Positions 41,473 through 51,577 of a DNA stretch of 64,000 nt are shown piece by piece; within the stretch, counting starts at the first letter, position 1; every line of letters starts with the position of its first letter. The DNA is taken from positions 138,199,901 through 138,263,900 of the forward strand of contig NC_035439.2 of assembly GCF_002127325.2 (NCBI RefSeq), given 5' to 3'. This DNA comes from Helianthus annuus. Its lineage: Eukaryota; Streptophyta; Magnoliopsida; Asterales; Asteraceae. Under the pieces are notes generated by a model that was not told where the DNA came from, did no database searches, and saw only the letters and a program-made list of their open reading frames with translations. Position numbers and translations under genes: made by a program.

Positions 41473-43374
41473 TTATTGCCTCATTAACAGCTCTCTTATC
41501 TGACCTTTAAATTGTAATTCAAAGTCAAGGGCATCTGTATCTTCATCATCCCTGCTAAGTGGAAGATTAAGGAGATCCTGCAAATCTTCAAGACTCAGGC
41601 CAAGAGCTTGTTCCCTTGATATTTTCTCCACTTCTCCACCAGACCTGAGCAAAGTCAATACGCAGGTCTGTTTGTCAGTTGCCCACTTTTGTATTTTTGA
41701 GCCTGGTGGGTTTCTTGGGAGATGCTTATTTGCAGAAGTATTTGGTGAGGCTGGCCTGTTCATCACTGGCTGAGCAGTGGTAGCAGAGTTTTCGTGTTCA
41801 AGTTCTTCTTTTAACGTTCTTATCAAACCTTCTTTTACAACAGCATTTCCAGTAAGATTTTCTTGAACAGTTTCAGCTCCTAACTGGCTTTGTTTCCTTC
41901 TTTTGTAGATGACATTACCAGCTGGAGCAGTGGCTCTCCTGTTTTGCAGCTTTGATGGTCTTTTTGAAACCGCTGCTTCAGGATAGTCAGGTTTTTGAGG
42001 AATTTTTGGATCTTTCTTTCTTAATTCCTCCAACCTTTTGTAGGTTGACCTGACCACATCTTCTTTCCATCTAGCAATTTTTCTTTTTGTACCAAAATCA
42101 GCAACAACCAGTTCTTCTTTCATTCTCTTTAGCTCCATTTGCTTATCAGGTACATTCTTTCTGAACTTTGCCCAATCAGGAGGAGTTTGAGTGACTTTCC
42201 TTTTTATCATGTCTTGAATTCTTGCAGCTTCAACTTCAAGTTCAGGAACAGTCCACTCTTTGTACATGTGTCTCTCTCCTTTGTATCTTTTGTGAAACTT
42301 AATGCTTTCAATGTAGTCTTTCTTCAAAGTTTCAGCTGCTCTTTCTGAAATTTGTTGACTGACATTCTTTGCAAAACGTTCTAGGGAACTGACTTGTGTG
42401 AGCAGATATTGGTAGTATCTTGATACTTCTTTGTCAGATTTCCCTTGTGTGTTTCTTTTCGAGATATCCTCTACTTGCTTGGCCTTTATCTTCAAATATT
42501 CTTCAATATTTTTGGGCCAGGGATATCCTTTGATTGAAGGCAAACTCCTTTTGGCAGGGTCATCCTCAGTATAGAAAGATTTTATTTCTTCTCTAACGGC
42601 TTCTAGTTCAAGAGGAAATTGAACACCTGCCGGAGGTAAGGGCTTGTGCATTGGAACAGAAGAGAGTGGAACTGGTTTTGGTATTTTGACAAGAGCTAAA
42701 GGTTTTGAAGATGTTTGGGATGGTGCAGTGACATCATCTTTAGGAATTAGCCTTCTCCTCTTTACTTGAGGAGGGACTGATGATGTTTTGGATGGAAAGG
42801 TGGTTGTAGTGGCAGTGGTTTGTGATAGACTAACAGTTGTTGAAACAACTGATGTTCCAACCACTGTTGTCTTTACAGCAGAAGTTATAACAACTGCTGT
42901 CTTCTGCCTTTTGACAGGAGGTGATTTTGATTCTGGTGGTGATGGTGGTAAAGCAGTGGATGTAGTGTGTGTTGAGGTGGTGTGTGTTGAAGTTGGAGCA
43001 GATGTTGAAACTACTGAAGTACCAGCACCAGCTGATACAACAGGAGTTACAACAGCTGTTGTAGGTGGTGGTTTTTGAGCAGACTTTGAACGTCTGACCG
43101 GAATGGATTTGGGTAGCCTTACTTTTCTAGTAGGCTTCTTCTTTTCATCAATAAGATTTTCATTATCTCTTGACCCTGAAGTACCCTGATCCGGATAATC
43201 CACCCTGGCTTTCTTTTTGGCCTCTCTATCTCTTTTCACACATGCAAGTGCTTCTGCAAGTGCATTTGTGGTCACATCAATTTTCTTACTCCCATCTGGC
43301 AAAGGAATCTTTTTGGTCATGTTTGAATTTTCTGTGCAAGGTAGAGACCATCTGTTATTCCTTTCCTTCTCCAC
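41473..43374 (-). pseudogene. Copia accessory ORF, C-terminal piece (633 codons)
   Basis: It contains a Thr/Val/Ser-rich low-complexity part (residues about 95-230) and a Lys/Glu-rich, probably helical part (about 255-480: PSIKGYPWPKNIEEYLKIKA, DWAKFRKNVPDKQMELKRMK), ending LQFKGQIRELLMRQ. It overlaps the upstream piece (43317-43691) in another frame. The composition carries straight on, so the two were one frame before a frameshift between about 43374 and 43317. The family is not recognised. Accessory ORFs at this place in Sireviruses have been called envelope-like, but I see no clear signal peptide or fusion-type membrane segment here. Confidence 0.65.
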
Positions 43375-45479
43375 TCCTGAATTTTCTCCCCCTTTTTGGC
43401 ATTATCTTCGGGGAGTTGATCAATGAAGAATACTGGTGGAGGAGCAGTGCCAGAGTTGTGCAGGATCTGAGTTTTGAGAGCCTTTAGATCAGCCTGAGTG
43501 TCTTTGAACCTAGACTCCATAGCATTTCTCAGCTCTTGAACATGTTTTTCATGTTGCTGATCTGCTATTTGTGCTTGATGATGGAGAAAAGGTTGAAATA
43601 GATTCCAGAGCTCATTTGTAGCAGGTGCCTGTTGTAGAGCATGTTCTTGAGGTGGAACAGCAGTGGATTGTACCTTTTGTACTTGTAACAACTATTGGAG
43701 CATATCTTTGAGCTCAGCAACAGAGTTAGCAAGTGTTTCAACACGAGCCGTCAATTTCTAGTACTTTAAATCATCACCCAATTTAATGGGATCATCTGAT
43801 TTCCCACTAACAGTGGTTGTATCAGTGGTTGAAGTAGGGAGTTTACTCCAAACATTAACCACTGATGCCCCTTTTTCTTGGTACTGGGGTCTTCTTCCTT
43901 CAACACTTGACAACCTTTTGATGTTGCCAGTAGGATAAATAAATCCATTGGTGGTTGGCAGAGGTGCTATAAAAGGAATTGCCTCCAAGGAAGTCTTATT
44001 GATGTAACCACTGTCCAACTGTAAACCAGTGGGTTCAACAGTTGTAGTGGCTGCTTCACTTGGATTACCACAAAGAGTTACTTGTAACTCAATGGGTGTA
44101 ACCTCCTCAGGTTGTGTTGGTGGGTTAGCAAAGAATGATACAACAGGCTCAGTCATTTGTTGAAGTATATTCTCATTGACAGGTGATTGAGAAGGACTGA
44201 GTAATGCCTGGTTCAAATCAATTGCATCCAACAGCAGTTGTGTTTTTGGTGGAATTGAGGATGTGATGGTGGGTGTAGAAAGTGGATTTGCTCCGGGCAT
44301 TGAGCTGTGGATGATGGAAACGAGTGTATCCAGTGAATCATAATGTGGTGGCCCTTTGTGTACGACCTGTTCTTTTTGTGAAGAAGCAGGAGAAGTTATG
44401 GTTATGGGTTGAGATATTTGTACCAACTGCTGTGAGGAAGAAGCAGCAGTGGTTTCTTGTGACATTTGTGTTGTCACAGGCATTAACTCTGGTATCTCAT
44501 CCTCCAGAGTTGCCGTTTTGATTGGTTTGGGGGGTTTTTGATTTTTCTTTTTGTAAAGCTTTTTGGGTTTTGTAGGTGTGGGTTTCAAAACAGCTGGTCT
44601 GCTGCTTTGATCACCTAGAGCAGTAGGCTCAGCAGCAGATACCTGAGGAGCAGTGGTAGCTGCTAAATTCTGCTCATGTACCCCTGCTTGTGTTTTGCAA
44701 GGTGCTAACATCCGTGAAAAAGTTTCAGATGTTAGGCAGTTTATTACAGTTATTTCACCTTGGTTTATTAAAGCTAAATCATCCTTACTGAATTTCTTTT
44801 CAAAATAGTAACTTAAAAACCTTGGAAACAGTAAGAATGATTTGGTTTCAACATTATTAACCAAATCTTTAAAGATTTCCCAAGAATAATTATAATTTTC
44901 TTCTTGAAGAATTGCATATCCCAAATTTTGAATCTTTATAGGGATCTCATTAAAAGAAGTGGTTTTGTTTGAAACACATAGTAGGAGGGTATGAAATAGG
45001 AATCTGGGTGCATGAGGAAAATAACCTTTTTCTAAGGTTAGTTTCTTCATCATGGTGGCTTCATACCCTCTTTCAATGAAGTCAATGTGCAACTCGTTTT
45101 TAGTAAAGGAAGTTTTACCTGCCTGGTCATCGAGTTGAAAGACTTCGGAGATGGATTGTGGTGTGATTTGGACAGGTTTACCCTTTATAGAAGAGTGAAT
45201 GGTGGTTGCAATGTCTCCTTGTTTTTCAAGGGTTGCATTTTTCCAAAACTCCCTTTGGGTCGCCAAATAGATTGGTGCATCGGCGGTGAGCAAAGTTTTG
45301 TACTTTGACTTTGCCATGATGGTAATAATGGAATCGAAAACATCTGTGGTTCCTGGTTTTGTGAGAAGACCCAGGAGATTGTGAGATTTTTTTAATGGAA
45401 TTTCAGTGGAGGTTGCCTTTTGAGAGGCTGTTTTCGATGATTTTGATGTCAGTTTTGCAGATGACTTCGATTTTGTCAT
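43317..45479 (-). pseudogene. Copia accessory ORF, N-terminal piece, two internal stops
   Basis: The first 573 codons (45479-43758) begin with a Ser/Lys-rich leader (MTKSKSSAKLTSKSSKTASQ). A globular region covers about residues 45-260 (FWKNATLEKQGDIATTIHSS, IPIKIQNLGYAILQEENYNY, FLLFPRFLSYYFEKKFSKDD), then a Pro/Thr/Gln-rich low-complexity part. TAG ends it at 43758. The same frame goes on through LTARVETLANSVAELKDMLQ, another TAG (near 43692), and 124 codons with a coiled-coil look (LQQAPATNELWNLFQPFLHH) to 43317. With the C-terminal piece the ancestral ORF was about 1,300 codons. The globular domain resembles proteins annotated as plant transposon or envelope-like proteins; the function is unknown. 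Confidence 0.65.
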
Positions 45480-46013
45480 TTTTGAAACGAACGATCGAAG
45501 GAATTTTGTGAGAGATGAGAAGAAAAACTGCTTTGAGAAGAGAATTTTTAAGAATTCAATTCGACAGTAAAACCCTGTTTTGGTGGTGAGTGGGGAATTT
45601 TATAGGAAAGAGAATGAATGCTGACGTGGCAGCCGTTACAAAAGGTCTGACTGCTATGTACTGCCCACGTGACAACCACTGGTGAAAATGAAGGACAGTA
45701 CTTTTGGTGAAAGCAACTGATAAAAGCAGTGGAAAGGGGGCAGTGGATGATTTTCACTATCAGTGGATAGCATATCAGTGGATAAGACACTGCTTTTGAA
45801 CAGCAGAGGTTATCAAGAAATGAGAGAACAGAGGTTATCTTTCAGCAGTGGGCAGACTTTTGTAGTAGAGCAGACTTTTGAACAATCAGTGGTTATGGCA
45901 AACTTTTAAGGATTTCAATGAAATTTTCATTTTTAGCTATTTTTAAGGATGGATTTTTGATTTTCTGAAAACATTTTGTTGCTTTTATTCATAGAAAAAC
46001 AAGATGTTGCTTG
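45480..46013. other. Spacer between copia pol and accessory ORF
   Basis: 534 bp without a frame, containing many CAGTGG/CACTGC phrases (45655-45900). It may hold the promoter or splice signals for the accessory ORF; none can be assigned. Confidence 0.45.
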
Positions 46014-47459
46014 TTATTCCATGTTTAGCATCCCAATCCTAGAGACCAAGCTTTCAAAAGTGGCTGTATCAAGTGCTTTTGTGAGCACATCTGCCAGCTG
46101 GTCTTTAGTTGGGACATGATGCAGAGAAATCAAACTTTTTTCATAGCAATCCCTCACAAAGTGATGTCTCATGTCGATGTGCTTTGTTGTAGAGTGGGAA
46201 ACTGGATTTTTTATGATATTTTCTGCTGCCTGGCTGTCCAACATGAGTGGTGTCTTTAAGGCAGTGATACCAAAATCCAGCAACTGATTTTGAAGCAACA
46301 GGAGTTGGGCTGTATAGCTTGCAGCAGCAATGTATTCAGCCTCAGCAGTAGATGTTGAAACTGCTGCTTGCTTTTTGCTTTGCCAAGAGACTAAGCAATC
46401 ACCTAGAAACTGGCACCCTCCTGAAGTGGACTTCCTTGTGGTGTGACATCCAGCAAAGTCATTGTCTGAAAAACCTGAAAGCTTGATATTCCCATTAGCT
46501 GGATACCAGATACCAAGTGTGGGAGCACCTTTTATGTATCTGAGAATCCTTTTTACAGCATTGAGATTTGATTTTCTGGGAGCTGATTGACTTCTTGCAC
46601 AGACACATGTTGCAAACATGATGTCTGGTCTAGATGCAGTTAGGTACAATAAAGACCCAATCATGCTTCTATAAAGTGTTTGGTCAATCAGCTCATCCTT
46701 TTCATCAGACATGACCAACTTATTTGTGGCCATGGGTGTGCTGCATGGTTTACAATCATTCATATCAAATTTGGTTAAAAGTTCTTTAGCATATTTGCTT
46801 TGATGAATGAAGGTTCCATTTTGCAATTGCTGTACTTGGAGACCAAGAAAGCATTGCAGCTCACCCATTGCACTCATTTCAAACTCAGCTGTCATGAGTT
46901 CTCTAAACTCGTCACACATTTTGGTACATGTGCTTCCAAAAATAATGTCATCCACATAAATTTGGACAATCATTAAATCTTTCCCTCTCCATTTAAGAAA
47001 CAATGTTTTATCAATGGTACCTCTTTTGAAACCATTTGAGAGTAGAAAGTTGGAAAGAGTTTCATACCAGGCTCTTGGTGCTTGTTTCAGGCCATACAAG
47101 GCTTTGTTTAGCCTGTAGACATGATCAGGATAAAATGGATCCTCAAAGCCTGGAGGTTGACATACATACACCTCTTCTTGCAATGTACCATAGAGGAAAG
47201 CACTTTTGATATCCATCTGAAACACCTTCATGTTGTGGTTGACAGCAAAGGCCAGGAACAGTCTGATAGCTTCCAATCTTGCAACAGGGGCGAATGTTTC
47301 ATCATAATCAATCCCCTCTTCCTGTCTGTAACCTTGAACCACAAGCCTGGCTTTGTTCTTGACAACAATGCCCCTTTTATCTGTTTTGTTCTTGAAGACC
47401 CACTTTGTGCAAATGGGACTAACCTCTTTTGGCATTGTCACAATGTAACAAACCAGCAT
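46014..47459 (-). CDS. Copia RT-RNase H, open but 5'-truncated (481 codons)
   Basis: RT starts abruptly at VSPICTKWVFKNKTDKRG (residue about 12), followed by QMDIKSAFLYG (81-91), LYGLKQAPRAWYE (121-133) and the catalytic YVDDIIFGS (168-176). The connection TLYRSMIGSLLYLTASRPDI and RNase H (STAEAEYIAAASY, KHIDMRHHFVRD, ADVLTKALDTATFE) follow. Roughly 470 residues of RT-RNase H look intact with no stop. Protease, integrase and the RT N-terminus are absent: the sequence joins gag near 47445. The first residues belong to the junction, so the ORF has no natural start of its own. It could be read only as a frame downstream of gag. Confidence 0.88.
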   Translation of the reverse strand: MLVCYIVTMPKEVSPICTKWVFKNKTDKRGIVVKNKARLVVQGYRQEEGIDYDETFAPVARLEAIRLFLAFAVNHNMKVFQMDIKSAFLYGTLQEEVYVCQPPGFEDPFYPDHVYRLNKALYGLKQAPRAWYETLSNFLLSNGFKRGTIDKTLFLKWRGKDLMIVQIYVDDIIFGSTCTKMCDEFRELMTAEFEMSAMGELQCFLGLQVQQLQNGTFIHQSKYAKELLTKFDMNDCKPCSTPMATNKLVMSDEKDELIDQTLYRSMIGSLLYLTASRPDIMFATCVCARSQSAPRKSNLNAVKRILRYIKGAPTLGIWYPANGNIKLSGFSDNDFAGCHTTRKSTSGGCQFLGDCLVSWQSKKQAAVSTSTAEAEYIAAASYTAQLLLLQNQLLDFGITALKTPLMLDSQAAENIIKNPVSHSTTKHIDMRHHFVRDCYEKSLISLHHVPTKDQLADVLTKALDTATFESLVSRIGMLNME

Positions 47460-47760
47460 ATATTTCGTTGGGCAGCGCTGATGCTATGATACTAAACGCT
47501 TTAGCATCTAGTTCAAATTTTTGATAATCCGTTTCAGTATAATTTTCAACAGGTTTTGGAACTTGTTTTTTAGCATCTTCAGCGCTTGGCACTGTAGGAA
47601 CATGAGGACCAAAGATGACAGACTTCCAACAACCTGTGCTTTGTTGAGCGAGGATGTGACCCATCCTCCTCTGCCAGATGTTGTACTCATTTCTTTTTAG
47701 CATAGGTGGTTTAAAAAGAGAACCAATGTTGTTTTTATCGTCCTGAGATTGTGACGCCAT
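47445..47760 (-). pseudogene. Copia gag, N-terminal about 105 codons
   Basis: It starts MASQSQDDKNNIGSLFKPPM and reads MLKRNEYNIWQRRMGHILAQ and LDAKAFSIIASALPNEIYAG, the N-terminal half of a Sirevirus-like gag (UBN2-type). It ends after LLHCDNAK at the deletion that fuses it to RT. The nucleocapsid zinc finger, protease and integrase are lost. The gag start is about 165 bases from the 5' LTR. Confidence 0.85.
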
Positions 47761-47909
47761 TCTTGTTGTTTTACAGGTACTGAGAAATCAACTTTAATGG
47801 TGATTAATCCTTACTCTGTTTTTCAACGACGAACAAACGATCAGTATCAACTGTTTTGAGCTGAACTATTTACGAAAAAATGATTGTTAAATCAAATTTG
47901 ACTGTCCAA

Positions 47910-47921
47910 GCTCTGATACCG
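47910..47921 (-). other. Copia primer-binding site
   Basis: GCTCTGATACCG (sense CGGTATCAGAGC) abuts the 5' LTR at 47924, matching the tRNA-iMet site except for its first base. Confidence 0.8.
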
Positions 47922-47923
47922 AT

Positions 47924-48661
47924 TGTTGGATCTGAGTTTGATTTTGATTGTATTTTATGTTTGAAAATAAGATGAAGATGGATGAGTGTGCAGCGGAAAT
48001 TATAATGAAAACAAACTTTTCATACAATCAAACGAGAGTAATACTTTTATCAAACATCTTTACACAGAGAACCGAAAGATTGAATTTATTTTAATTACGA
48101 TTACAATGATTGATGTAAGAATGCAAACTCCCCCTCAGCCAGAGCTCAGTAGTTTGTTCGTGCAAAGAAGACGAATGATGCAAAGAGCTGATAGAACAGT
48201 ACCAAGTACTGAACTATTTATAGGCACTTGCAAACTACTGAGCATCTTTGCTGACGTCACCATGAAAGTGACATCTAACCTCCTAACAAACTCTAACCTC
48301 TGATCTATACAGACACTGCTTGTGTTAACTACTGCTAATACATTCTATTACAAAACAGACTTTAGACCAGCTGCTGCAACCTTCTACTGCTGTGAACCCA
48401 GCAGCACTTGTCCGGATCAGCAGTGCTTGACTCAAGGCAGTAGATTGAATCAGCAGGACTTTAATCTTCCATCAGATCTTTAGTTGAGCAGCAATTATGG
48501 GTCAGCAGTTTAGCAAGATCAGCAGATAGGAGGTCATCAGTAGTTGTAATCACTTTCAAGGGGAGAGATTTGTATATCAACATCTGCTTATTCAGAATCC
48601 ACTGCTCTGATCCAGTTTTGGCTTTAATTATCTGTTCCTCTGATAGGGTTCAATCCCAACA
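47924..48661 (-). repeat. Copia LTR, 5' (right)
   Basis: 738 bp, the same length as the left LTR, with about 11 substitutions by eye and no length change. Confidence 0.92.
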
Positions 48662-48716
48662 ATGGTTTATGTCGCTTGTCAGCATAGCTCTTTTGTCGAC
48701 TTCTAGCCTTGAGTAG
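48662..48716 (-). pseudogene. Outer Ty3 pol, 55-bp piece between two insertions
   Basis: On the minus strand it encodes part of the YADKRHK stretch before LEFNVGDHV. It links the piece at 40684 with the one at 59315. The last five bases, AGTAG (48712-48716), are the left target duplication of the next element. Confidence 0.8.
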
Positions 48717-51519
48717 TGTCACACCCCCAAAATCCACACGCGGAGTATCACCGCTTGGAGGCGTGACATGACCAGGATCCAACCATCAATCATATTGAAC
48801 AATTTATTTAAAATAGATAAAATCCAACCACGCAATATAATTGGTGTTTCAAGACTTGTTAATCAAGTTCAAATTAAAAAAGCGGAAGCATAAGACGTGG
48901 AATCAAAACATAAGTTCAATAAGTTCATAAAGTTTAAATGTTTAGAATGGGACATAACAGTCCATATCCCACAACGACCTCCTCCTCGCGCAAGCTCCAT
49001 AAGTATCTAACGACCTGCAAGGCATGTAACAACGAATCAACAACTAAGTTGAGCGAGTTCACAGTAAGTGTTCATTATAAAGTAGTTTTTCAAGAACTAT
49101 GAGGTTGTTTGCAACTGCATGTTAAATCAACTTTTCTTATTTTCCAAACCATAAATGGTGGGGGCTACCCCATGTTGTAAACCACTAGACTAGATGTATA
49201 TATAAGTGTCCTTCCCAATCCGAGGACAGAGGTACATATTAAATACGTAGGTTTAGCGCTGGTGCCCTTCCCAATCCGGGGACAGAGGTACGTATAAGAA
49301 TACGTAGGTTTAGCGCTGGTGCCCTTCCCAACCCGAGGACTGTGGTACGTAGTGAATACGTAGGTTTAGCGCTGGCGTCCTTCCCAATCCGAGGACAGTG
49401 GTATGTAGTGAATACGTAGGTTTAGCGCTGGAGTCCTTCCTGATCCGAGGACGGAGGTAAGTAGTCTAGTAGTGGTGAAAGTACAAGTTCCGTCTTAGCT
49501 ATTTAATCCCATTCCCAACCCATCGGGAATCCCATGCCTTAAGAGTGTGAACTCACCTTTGGTTGCTCGGTTTGACTCTCAAAAATAGCTAACAGTCAAG
49601 GTCGGTCAATCATGTCCTAGTACGATTACCACTTAGTTTATTAGTGACTTCAAATAAGCACGAAGTTCCTACACGCATCTACCACATAACATGCACTCAC
49701 TTTAACGGTTCATGCCCATATAAACTTCTCATCTATTCCCATTCATAAGCAAACATACGACATTGCACCTAACACTTCATTGAAAAATAACATGTTATAT
49801 CGTTCTCAGATAACCTACCCGACATTTAGACACGCAAATTACTACCTATGTCGTTTCAGTTTTAACATTCAAAACTGGGCTGTTTTCGGGAATTTTAATA
49901 AAATAGTTAACCTATTCCAAAAATTCCCAACTTCTTACAGAAGGTCTTAAACGATCCAAATATTATTGTGTAAAAATCTCGGGATTCAATTCATTACCAA
50001 TATTTTATAAAAAATCATTTACCGGAGTGCAATCAGATACGTCACTTTCTGACTGCAGTCCACGGAATAATTCATTTAAAATTCATCGTAAGTTCGATTG
50101 ATGAAATTCCAGTTGGAGGATTACAATGACATCCGTGGTCATCTACAGTATAAATTTCATGAGCTAGTTCTAGTCAGGCTTCATGTTATGATGAAAAATA
50201 TGACACACATTTTCTGCAGTAAAAACGCAGCTTGAGCTGCTGTCCAAAAACAGACCTTTAAAAATAGTAAATTACCTCGAAAAATTACGATTCCAGTTCC
50301 ATTTGATCCGTTTTTCAAAAATACATAATTTAGGCTTTAGAAAATCAGTTTTTTTGATTTATTATGATCCGTTTACAGCCAGTTGAAGTTGGCTGAAAAT
50401 GCTAATCAACATGCTTTTTATAGTTTAAATGTTACTAAAACGTATCAACAAATGTCCTAACAACGGGTTTATCAAGAAATCAACGATCAAACATCATGCA
50501 TGCTTTAACCAACCCTAATCCAACAAGATTTCATCTTTATGTAAACTTATGTTCATGTTCCTTGTTCATTTTCTTTTTATGTTCTTGTGTTAAACATCAA
50601 ACAACAATCTTTCGAATAATCACCATACAAGTAACCAAGAGTGTAATCAAAGACTTACAACTAGCTCAAAGGCTAGGGATGAACTTATGAACAAAGGATG
50701 ATGATGAAGATGAGGTGTAGAGCAAAGTATGAAGTTCCTTCAAGACCTCCAAGCTTCAACCTTCAAGGATAACCTTCTAGCACTTGGAGCAAGCTTGAAA
50801 GTGGAGCAATGGTGGTGACAAGGTAGTGGTGGTGGCGGATGTAGGGAGGGCCGATAGAGAGAGAGAGAGAGGTGGTGAGGGTGATGGAGTGATCTTGTAG
50901 AGAGAGAGTGAAATGATGATTCTTGTAACCACCCTACTTATAATCATTTCACTAATATCTTGGCAAGTGAAACAAGTAAAGAGGCCCAATCAAAATAAGA
51001 GTTAATATTCCATGGGATTTGGTGATGATGAGGGTGGGTCCCTCCTTGGAGCCGAAAATATAGAGGGGGGGGGGTTAATTGTAAGTTTTGATCTTAAGTA
51101 GGTAATTATTTAGGAGGTTAAGTGTAATACCTAATGCATTAAGTGTATGTCATATTTTCTAGTGTGTTGGGGTATTCGGAGACCATGACTAGTTCAGAAA
51201 TAATAAACCAATGTTTCTGACAAAATTTTGGTGTTCCGGGTAATGTCCGGTTGTTCGGTTAGATACCGGTTCGTTAAAGTGCTAAGTTGTTCCGTTTAGT
51301 GTCTTTTATGTATCTTTTTGTAACACTTTTAATTCCCCACACTTAGGAAAGCCTACAGGACTATTTAGTCAATTTTCTGCACAAGACTTGTATGTTAACA
51401 AGCAGATGTAAGTATGACCCAGTAATCAGAAAGCAGTTAAGTGATTCAGCACAATCATCAAGCACTTTAATTAACATTAATAAATCGTACTGATACATAT
51501 AATTATGAGGGTTGTCACA
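48717..51519 (-). repeat. Chromovirus LTR, 3' (left)
   Basis: The plus-strand view starts TGTCACACCCCCAAAATCC and ends GGGTTGTCACA. It contains a 56-57-bp tandem array (49206-49465), a GA-repeat (50857-50872) and, in sense, TTATAAGTAGGG (50932-50943 region), a likely TATA box just before the CT-rich leader. The polypurine tract (sense AAGGGGAGAA) is at 51520-51529. Confidence 0.92.
49206..49465. repeat. 56-57-bp tandem repeat inside the left LTR
   Basis: About 4.6 units with the core CCCTTCCCAATCCGAGGACA, then GGTACGTA and ATACGTAGGTTTAGCGCTGG. The same array is in the right LTR (57002-57262), so it predates the insertion. Confidence 0.9.
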
Positions 51520-51577
51520 TTCTCCCCTTGTTAAGAAAATTTCGTCCCGAAATTTTAGCACGTGGTTACTGAGGAAG

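Larger units (their letters stand above)
40685..48661 (-). mobile_element. Ty1/copia element, Sirevirus-like, 7,977 bp, PR/INT deleted
   Basis: Two 738-bp LTRs (40685-41422, 47924-48661) have TGTTGG...CCAACA ends; I count about 11 differences between them by eye. The 5-bp target copies are AAGGT (40680-40684) and ATGGT (48662-48666), one mismatch. In sense (right to left) the order is LTR, primer site, gag start, RT-RNase H, large accessory ORF, polypurine tract, LTR. Protease and integrase are gone through one deletion joining gag to RT. Inserted in the outer Ty3 pol. Lineage is judged from the RT motif YVDDIIFGS and the extra ORF after pol, which Sireviruses typically carry. Confidence 0.92.

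Noticed and set aside
42788..43078. Val/Thr-rich plus-strand frame
   Set aside because: Antisense of the low-complexity Thr/Val/Ser part of the copia accessory ORF.
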